Shown here: piece by piece, positions 57,068 through 64,000 of the stretch
Position numbering within the stretch: position 1 is the stretch's first letter
Layout: each line of letters opens with the position of its first letter
From: Zychaea mexicana
Taxonomy: Eukaryota > Mucoromycota > Mucoromycetes > Mucorales > Lichtheimiaceae
Assembly (NCBI RefSeq): GCF_025766255.1
Contig: NW_026516715.1
Location: forward strand, 124,001 to 188,000
DNA length: 64,000 nucleotides
Direction: 5' to 3'
Program-made: the position numbers and the translations under genes
The notes under the pieces: model-generated
Told to the model about the DNA's origin: nothing
The model's database searches: none
What the model saw: only the letters and a program-made list of their open reading frames with translations

Positions 57068-57748
57068 ATCAAACTGAAACTTAAAGAGTTTTTCTTCTAT
57101 TTCTGAGCTATGTGATTGCTTATTTCGAATATGATCTTAACACTGAGCGAATGGATGCCACTGATAATGGCGGGTAACTGTAGAATCAGGTACGGTTTTA
57201 ATCTAAAACGTACAATTGAGGTACCCGATCCAATTTATTCTCAAACATATGATGGAAACAACTACAAAAGTAAGTTGGAAATACAAGAGGGTAATAGTAA
57301 GTGTAGCATCTTAGAACCATGATAAAAATGTATACAATTTACCGCTCGCAAAAAAAAGAGGCCATGCGCAGTAGGCTGAGCAATGATGATCGACACTAAA
57401 CTATTTTGGTGTAGCGATTGGAGACCTGGGATATGCGCACAGATTTGCAGCATGGACGTAGTAGGTTATTAGATTTGGCAGGCATCTATTTTTTTTGTTC
57501 GCGGTTATTAATGAACCAGTTTGTTTCTCGATTTGACACATGATTGAATTACTCTGAGTTGCTCAGCAGAACAATCTCTTTGAAACAATTACCTAACCAT
57601 TGTTGTAATCAGCTTGTAGCTGCAATTCGGCGGCAGCCAATGGCTTACATCGCGTTAGTGGTGCCTAGGTTCAATTACACATATTAATACGAGTCCTACA
57701 TCACAGAAACAAGCTGTGGCCAGAAACAATGATGGTTTCAATTTTGGC
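57068..57748. other. Unique spacer of the palindrome
   Basis: About 680 bp between the two arms, holding no gene I can support. Its uniqueness argues that the palindrome is a real inverted duplication rather than a simple read-through artefact. The full ATG-to-ATG distance is 1185 bp. Confidence 0.6.
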
Positions 57749-57930
57749 TACAAAATATATGTTTCGAATGGGAGAAAGACAACGCCATTCGCTCTGTGCT
57801 ATATATGTTCCGGATAACCTCTCGTCATAGGCTGTTAGCTGTACCTTCAGGTACCATATGTTTCACAACCATATCAAATCTTATTCGTCCGCATCTACTA
57901 TACAGAAATTGATCGGAAAGCCCGAGAACG

Positions 57931-57939
57931 TATAAAAGG
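57931..57939 (+). promoter_or_regulatory. TATA box, thaumatin copy B
   Basis: TATAAAAGG 62-70 bp upstream of the ATG at 58001, in a highly expressed-gene-like position. Confidence 0.75.
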
Positions 57940-58000
57940 CACAACCTTCGATGGCAAAGAAACAAACTTCATCCTTTTCTATAACAACACTATCACAACA

Positions 58001-58717
58001 ATGTACACATCTTTGAAATTGGTCTCCGTCGCTGCTCTCCTTGGTCTTGTCGCTGCTGCTCCCGCATCCGATTCCTCTTCTGGTGGCGGTGTCAAGATTG
58101 TCATTAAGAACCAGTGCGACTATGATCTGAACATTGGCAAGCTCGATAATGGTGCCTCTTCTCCTGAAACCGCTGACGTTGCAAAGGGTGCCTCAAAGAC
58201 TTACTCTCTTGATTCCAAGTGGCAAGGCCGTTTCTGGGGCCGTGAAGCCGGTGATGAAAACCCTACTGCTGGCGCAGCCGACCCAGCCTCTTTGGCCGAA
58301 TTCACTTTCAAGGGCTACGGCAATAATGACTATTATGATGTCTCGTTCGTCGACGGTTACAACATCCCTATCCGTATTGATCCAATTAACGGTGATAAGA
58401 GCGGAGGCGCTGACAACGGCGAGCACTATCTCTGCGGCGCTCCTACCTGCTCCAGCTTGCCCGCGTGCCCCGACGAACTCAAGGTGATGGACAATGGCGA
58501 GGAAGTCGGATGCAAGTCTGCCTGCTCCGAGTTCAACACTGAGGAATACTGCTGCTTCGGTAGCATGGATACGCCTGAAACCTGTCCAGCTAACGAGTAC
58601 AGCAAGGACGTCAAGGATGCCTGCCCTGATGTATACACGTATGCTTACGATGACCCGACCAGCACTTTTATGTGTCGGGCCGAAGGCTACACTGTCACTT
58701 TCTGTCCTTCCTCGTAA
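58001..58717 (+). CDS. Secreted thaumatin-like protein, copy B
   Basis: Same 238-residue product as copy A, in head-to-head orientation with it, with the same signal peptide, 12-Cys thaumatin domain and TATA position. An AATAAA at 58766-58771 lies about 50 bp after the stop. No base difference from copy A is visible within the coding part, implying a very recent duplication or continuing gene conversion. Both copies look functional; both could be driven from the shared 1.2-kb region. Confidence 0.95.
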   Translation: MYTSLKLVSVAALLGLVAAAPASDSSSGGGVKIVIKNQCDYDLNIGKLDNGASSPETADVAKGASKTYSLDSKWQGRFWGREAGDENPTAGAADPASLAEFTFKGYGNNDYYDVSFVDGYNIPIRIDPINGDKSGGADNGEHYLCGAPTCSSLPACPDELKVMDNGEEVGCKSACSEFNTEEYCCFGSMDTPETCPANEYSKDVKDACPDVYTYAYDDPTSTFMCRAEGYTVTFCPSS

Positions 58718-58804
58718 ACACACATTTAAATTACATTTGTACAAAAAGAATAACTATACCTGTTAAATAAAACATTTCGCGGTGCTGGTCGCCGTAATTA
58801 TTAT

Positions 58805-60428
58805 CATCATTGTATTGTCTATATTCTAAAGCGAGGCTGAAAAAGAAGTATGTTTGAGTGCTCGCATTAAAAGTATGCACAACGAGATATCTTCTCATTA
58901 CTATAGCAGATTCGCATACGGAATAAAACTTATATTGCAGGGAATGCAAATACGGCAAGTGGCAAGGAGTGCGTAAATCTTTCTTGAGATTGCTTATTCA
59001 AGAGTCCTATTAAGCAATTGAATATATCTAGATATAACTAAAGGCACAATGAGTACCCGATAGACTCAAATATAATCATGACGATTACGGAAATAATCTT
59101 GAAAGGGAAATTGTAAGAAAGAGTATTTTATATTTAAGTCTACCATCACGTAGTTTTTAAAATTGCTATAACAGCAGTTGGTGATGATTGTCAATTTATA
59201 ATATCATCGGTTTAATCATTACTCTTAGCACTCGCCATGAGAAAATGTAATTCTTTGCACAAGAAACTATTTGATACAACTGACTTAATCATATGATGAC
59301 CGATCGCTACTAGTGCCATACACAAATAATAAAGGGCCGGCAGAAGATATCTGTAACATAGCATAAAGGAAATCTCAGCCATTCTTCTACGCATGCGTAC
59401 GATGCCAGTAGAAGTTATGTCTGTTAAGTCGTACTACATGCTCTGCGTAACGTACACTATTAGTATATTTTAAAAGCAGACCAAAAGGGTCGATGACCTA
59501 GCCAGCATTTTGTCATAATACGCTCACTGTCTCGCCGTAAGTTTCCTCATCGAGTTTAGTCCTTTGGTTTAAAACGACTTTTGACATATCGTATATAAAT
59601 TATGATATCGTTGTCATATGTAAATCCTTGCTGTTGTTAGCCGATGTGATTTAATTTTTACAGTGCTGATACATTCTATTAAAAAGAAATCACTCGAATT
59701 TTCCAAGCGATTTTGGCAGAATGGTGAAGATAGCTCGCTTAAATTACGCAGTTCGCCATTATTACATCACGATTTGTGACGGTAACACAATCAACATTTT
59801 CCAGCAAAAATCTTATCGACTACACCTATAAGATTTTTATAAAGAATCTGCCTGCGTAACCAGCTGTAACAGATACATGACAATATTTTCCCATTTTTGA
59901 CTCATGTTAACCATGTATACGGTATACCAGAAACTCTTAAAAACTCGCATGTGCCTTGTTCTCCATGACCTTCCCCAAATGTGGTCAAGTCATACCTGAC
60001 CGAATTTAGCTAGTCGGATCATCACTTTGTTATTCGTTTTGCCACACACAATGACTAAATTTACTACACCTACTCCCGTAACCGTCGTTATCAATGATGA
60101 TGGAATGAAAAAAAGAGCGAATCAATACTAGTAGCTTCTTTCCCAAACGAAGTCAAAAGGTTTTTAAGGGTCAGTTTGGAAGATCTGCAGAGAGAGTACC
60201 ATGACGTTCTACTGACTTCGGTAACACTTCCCATTTTTAAACCTTAATATTCTGTTCGAGCCACCTGACATATTTTTGACCTTCTTGCATTTATGGTGCG
60301 AACGACAAGTCATCGTCATCATTGACATCACCGCATGAAAGGAGAAAGAATGTATATAAAAAGAAGGACATGTCTATCTGCTGGCCCAAATTTATTACTA
60401 CATCGCATCTTATTAACAACACAACAAA
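58805..60428. other. Intergenic, no gene seen
   Basis: AT-rich flank of the palindrome. Includes the promoter of the small membrane-protein gene at its right end. Confidence 0.5.
60353..60360 (+). promoter_or_regulatory. TATA box of the 60-residue protein gene
   Basis: TATATAAA about 70 bp upstream of the ATG at 60429, the same spacing as the thaumatin TATA boxes. Confidence 0.6.
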
Positions 60429-60698
60429 ATGGGCGCGGTTTTCTCTTGTCTCAATGGAATTATAACTTCCATTTCATCGTTGATTCTGTCTCTTATTAAT
60501 GGCATTGCTGGTATGTATTATTCTCTAGAAAGTAACAAAAGCCGAGAGAAGAAGCCATTCGTAATGATTTGTATACTTAATTCTTCCCTTTAAATAGGCT
60601 TCGTTAGCATGATCATTGCTTCCATTACGCGGTTCATCACCGGTATCATTCGCGCTGTCGGTCGCTGCCTCTGCTGCTGTTGTCCGCCGAGGAGATAG
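60429..60698 (+). CDS. 60-residue membrane peptide with N-terminal Gly and Cys-rich tail
   Basis: Two exons, 60429-60510 and 60598-60698, joined in phase across an 87-bp GTATGT...TAG intron. The product starts MGAVFSCLNGIITSISSLIL, continues hydrophobic and amphipathic through GFVSMIIASITRFITGIIRA, and ends RCLCCCCPPRR. MG at the start could be myristoylated, and Cys7 and the CLCCCC cluster palmitoylated (inference). Similar tiny hydrophobic proteins with a terminal Cys cluster occur in fungal genomes without known function, as far as I recall. A TATA box lies upstream and a strong hairpin directly after the stop. It is easily missed by automatic annotation because of its length. Confidence 0.75.
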
Positions 60699-60701
60699 TT
60701 C

Positions 60702-60723
60702 ATCCCCGTTATAAGACGGGGAT
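60702..60723 (+). other. Perfect 8-bp hairpin just after a stop codon
   Basis: ATCCCCGT and ACGGGGAT flank a six-base loop, beginning four bases after the stop of the 60-residue protein. Unusually GC-rich for this region; a possible mRNA 3' element. Confidence 0.7.
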
Positions 60724-62078
60724 CTATTTTCTTTTCTGCAACCTGCATGTACATATTTATTATACGCTGCATAAAATATCAACAAATCCTGCAGTACTAT
60801 ATACATATATATATATATATATATATTTGTCGTCATTCCCTTCACCCTACATACTATACTCAGATATCTTTGTTAACCTCACACATCAGAAGTAAATTTT
60901 GCAATAAATAAGCGCATTTTGTACTATTTGACATTCTTCCTACTGGCATAAGTTATTTCTCTCTGCTACCACTGTTACAATATAACTAGCAAAGCATACA
61001 TATCAACAGCTACTACTCCATGTGGTCTATTGATAATGGCACCAGTGGTCACATATAGATTGAGCAGTGAGTATTATGACTCATACCATGCCAGGTGTAC
61101 TTATAACAAACGTCAGTCGGTTTTTCAAGCATAGGCATTTTGTATGCCAGTATGTTGGGTTCTATTTAAATATGCTCAAGAAAACGCGAAAACAAAGCAC
61201 TGCATATGTCGTTGTTGCGTCGAGACACGTGCAAGCAATTTTTACTACTGATAGAGTCAACAAACATGAACGCGGCAGAAGATATATAATGGCAAAACAC
61301 AGTACAATAAATCAAATCTTGGGATGGTTCAGAGTGTGTACCGAGCTCTGGTGCCTACAGCTGGCGGACTGTCTGGCTGTGTTAGTGAGACCGCAGGAAA
61401 ATCATACCAACGTTGATTGGGCAAGAATGAGTTTGATGTGGGAAAAAATTCTTCAGGTATTTCTATAACCGAACGCTTAGTGACACATGAACCGTTTCAC
61501 TGGATTTTATCACCAACAAAGTAGCACCACTAAGAAACTATGCTGGTGCAGAGGACTATCAGTAATTCTACGTAAAAGCTGGGAAGACAATATGCTAGTA
61601 ATCTACATATGTGATCTATCGGACTATTACAAGAAGGTTACTTAAGAATGATGCTGACAAACTGGAACTGAGATATTTTTAATTCGCAGTGATAAGCTTC
61701 ATATGACAATCAACAATAAGCGTGCATTGAAAGCCTTAGCGGAGTACTGGAGCCATGCCGCGGAACGGATCCACGGAATTACAAACCGAAATCATCTTTT
61801 TTCCCAACATGGATATGCGTTTTTTTTAGTGATGGTTTATTAAAAGAGAACGCGAGGAAAGAGAAAGAGGGAACATTAATATACACAAAATGAGGTTATT
61901 TTTCAAAGAGACGCAAATAAAGAGGAGAAGAGGAGGATAAGTGGGAATCAACAGATGTTTACAATGTATGGGAAGCGGTTGTGTGCGTGTGTAAAAATTG
62001 GGCGCTCTTTTTTAGGAGGGTTGTTGTTGATGTAATTTTCATGCTTTTGGCGAGGTCCAAAGGGGAGAGATTCCCACT
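60724..62078. other. Intergenic, no gene seen
   Basis: Contains a TA microsatellite at 60805-60826 and the 3' flank of isocitrate lyase. The long plus-strand frame at 61067-61468 has no recognisable content. Confidence 0.5.
60805..60826. repeat. (TA)n microsatellite
   Basis: About eleven uninterrupted TA/AT dinucleotides. Confidence 0.9.
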
Positions 62079-63935
62079 TTATTTCTTGAACTGGTCCTCA
62101 GTGACACCCTTGCCCATGGCAGCAGTAGAGGCAACACCGCCAGTGACAATCTTCATGACGTTGTCGACATAGGTGGCACCAGACCACTTTTGATGCTGGA
62201 GAACGTCAACATCATGTGCACGCTCCTGGCGCTGGACGTTGTTGACATAACCGAACATGCCCTGTTGCTTGTAGGCGCGGGCGAAGGTAGCGGTGGCCAA
62301 GGCGTTGGCATGGAGACCACCCAAGGTGATGAATTGCCAGACGAAGCCGAGCTTACCGAGCTTGGCAACAAAGGTCTTAATCTCGTCATCGCTCATGCCA
62401 GCAGCATCCCTGCATTAACAGCAAATATTTAGAGTTAGACAACGAGACACAATACATTAAACTCCACTAGCACATGTGAAAGTCAGATAACATACCAGTT
62501 GAAGGAAGGAGACAAGTTGTAGCAGAGCAACGACTCGGGCGACTTGGACAAGACACCCTGCGAGAACTGCTCGGCCTGCGAGAGGATAGGCTTCTTGGTT
62601 TCCATCCACAACATATCGGCGTAGGGAGCATAAGCAACAGCACGCGAGGTAGCGGCTTCAGTGCCACCCTCGTAGCGGTAGTGGCCTTCACGAACACGAG
62701 GCAAATCCCAGTCCCAGAAGATATCAACACCATACGACTTGGCAATCTCACGAGCCTCCTTGTTAGACTTGTAGTGGATCTTGGCCAAGAAGTCATCAGC
62801 CTGATGGGCCTTGCCAGAGTTGCGGAGCTCATCAGCAACAGCAGAGCCGAAACGCTTCAAACCAGCCTGGGCAATCCACTTGTCCTCCACAGCCTGCAAA
62901 TCATCACCGCTCAAACCAGATCGCTCGGCTTCGTTCATCAAATCGGCCAAGGCAGGCAAGTTGGGGTTGGTGGTACCGACAATAAATTCGTGGTCGCGGG
63001 TATCAATGTTGCTGCTGATCAAAGTAGCAGCCTCGGCATCCGAACGGGCAACAACAAGGTTCTCGACGCCCATGATATCGTATTGGACACGGATGGCAAC
63101 CAGACGGTTGATGTGTTCACCAGTGGGGACGAGCACCTTACCAGCCATGTGACCACACTTCTTGGTGCCGGCAGATTGATCTTCAATGTGGATACCGGCA
63201 GCACCGCGTTCGACAAACATCTTGGCGAGCTTCATGGTGGCAGTGACACCACCGTGGCCGGTGTCAGCATCAGCAATGATGGGACGCAAGTAGTCGACGT
63301 AAGGTGTCTTTGCGCGTTCTTCGGGGGTCATGGCCAAACGGGCTTCGCGTTGCTTACGATCGTGGAAAAGCTGGGCAAAGAAGAGATGTTCGACCTTGTT
63401 AGGCACAGTGTCCATAGGATAGTCAGCAAGATCAGGACCGGGCTCGTTGCTGGTTGAGGCGGTCGAAGAGCATTGCCAACCGCTCACATAGACAGTCTCG
63501 ATTCCGGCAGAAGCCATCTGGGTGATCTGGACGGGGTCTGGAAAGTTGGATCAAATGATATGATGAGCATTGTTTGTTTATGCAAACCTTATAGCAAGTT
63601 GTGAGTATTCTGCTTACCAAGGGCACCAAAGGTGTGGCTGGTTTCGCCAGTGCGCTTGTTCTTTTGGATGAGGTTCCACATCTTCTTGGCCTGAACATCA
63701 GATCTGTATTGAACGGGGAAGGTACCACGCTTGGAAACGATGGATTCGGCAGTGTAGGGACGCTTGACGTTCTTGAAGCGGGGGGAGGCCCACCACTGCT
63801 TGACGGCTTCGACCTATTCATCAATGGAAGAACCAATGCATAAATAACTGTCAAATGTGGTACGCTTGTTTGCATTGGTTCAAGCGGTTAGACGACACTT
63901 ACTTCTTGGCGGAATTGCTGTTCTTCTTGGTCCAT
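62079..63935 (-). CDS. ICL1: Isocitrate lyase
   Basis: Four exons (63935-63903, 63813-63618, 63537-62496, 62409-62079) give 533 residues. The enzyme cleaves isocitrate to succinate and glyoxylate, the first committed step of the glyoxylate cycle used on acetate and fatty acids. Landmarks are [14 protein letters not shown] near the N-terminus, [20 protein letters not shown], and the catalytic KKCGH loop at about 202-206. NLSPSFNW spans the last intron, followed by the [13 protein letters not shown] segment. Length is normal for fungal enzymes. It ends EDQFKK without an obvious SKL-type peroxisomal signal. The upstream 65 bp are in the window; the promoter lies mainly beyond its end. Confidence 0.97.
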
Positions 63936-64000
63936 GTTGTGTGCGGTGTGTTAGTTGAGAGATAAAAGAGAAAAGTTGGTCTGTCACGACCAGAAGATTA

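Larger units (their letters stand above)
57749..58804 (+). repeat. Right arm of ~1.06-kb near-perfect palindrome
   Basis: Mirror copy of 56010-57067. Homology begins at TACAAAATATATGTTTCGAA and ends at GCCGTAATTATTAT, after which the flanks differ. Confidence 0.95.

Noticed and set aside
60805..60826. TA run as a possible origin or promoter
   Set aside because: Simple microsatellite in spacer; nothing links it to replication or transcription.
61067..61468. 133-codon plus-strand frame upstream of isocitrate lyase
   Set aside because: No domain, splice context or compositional support; surrounding DNA is ordinary AT-rich spacer.
62681..63457. Long plus-strand frames opposite isocitrate lyase
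   Set aside because: Antisense shadow of a strongly conserved gene; codon bias of the sense strand explains the openness.

Overview
The window looks like nuclear DNA of a filamentous fungus, most probably an early-diverging one (Mucoromycota, Mucorales-like; inference). The reasons are intron-dense genes with short introns, a fungal Kre9/Knh1-type GPI wall protein, fungal GlcNAc-catabolic enzymes, an arginine-type carbamoyl-phosphate synthase large subunit, and relics of Tc1/mariner and non-LTR (LINE) elements of the kind common in Mucorales. Gene models were built by hand: splice sites were chosen so that reading phase and family alignment agree.

Layout. 0.1-3.3 kb: an uncharacterised two-exon gene and a syntaxin-6/Tlg1-type SNARE, both minus. 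5.2-12.8 kb: gene-poor repeat terrain with a decayed LINE, a Tc1 fragment cutting into it, low-complexity relics, direct and inverted repeats. 12.9-14.7 kb: a 605-residue membrane-anchored Ser/Pro-rich protein of unknown role. 15.7-17.8 kb: an unknown gene beside a broken Tc1 transposase. 19-25 kb, plus strand: glucosamine-6-phosphate deaminase followed by a hexokinase-family kinase with the MGKGF signature I associate with fungal N-acetylglucosamine kinases; together they look like part of a GlcNAc (chitin-sugar) catabolic cluster. 26.3-27.2 kb: a GPI-anchored Kre9-domain wall protein with an 11-nt microexon. 29.4-33.2 kb: CPA2. 34.1-40.0 kb: a 17-exon formin. 40.4-42.2 kb: a gp78/AMFR-type ER ubiquitin ligase. 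42.5-43.0 kb: TIM9, convergent with it.

43-56 kb is accessory: a 66-residue stand-alone WWE-like domain, an unknown multi-exon gene, and a LINE with coiled-coil ORF1 and endonuclease/RT ORF2 joined by a TAATG overlap. The LINE lies just upstream of an intron-containing tRNA-Tyr. Beyond the tRNA are a fold-back repeat and SINE-like direct repeats. 56.0-58.8 kb is a near-perfect palindrome carrying two head-to-head thaumatin-like genes with identical predicted proteins. 60.4 kb holds a 60-residue Cys-tailed membrane peptide gene, and 62.1-63.9 kb isocitrate lyase (glyoxylate cycle).

Carbon-use genes (deaminase, kinase, isocitrate lyase) and wall or secreted proteins (Kre9-like, thaumatin-like) recur, but apart from the deaminase-kinase pair I see no evidence that they form one system. 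The most unusual structures are the thaumatin palindrome, the tRNA-proximal LINE, the GlcNAc pair, the microexon and two probable GC-AG introns.
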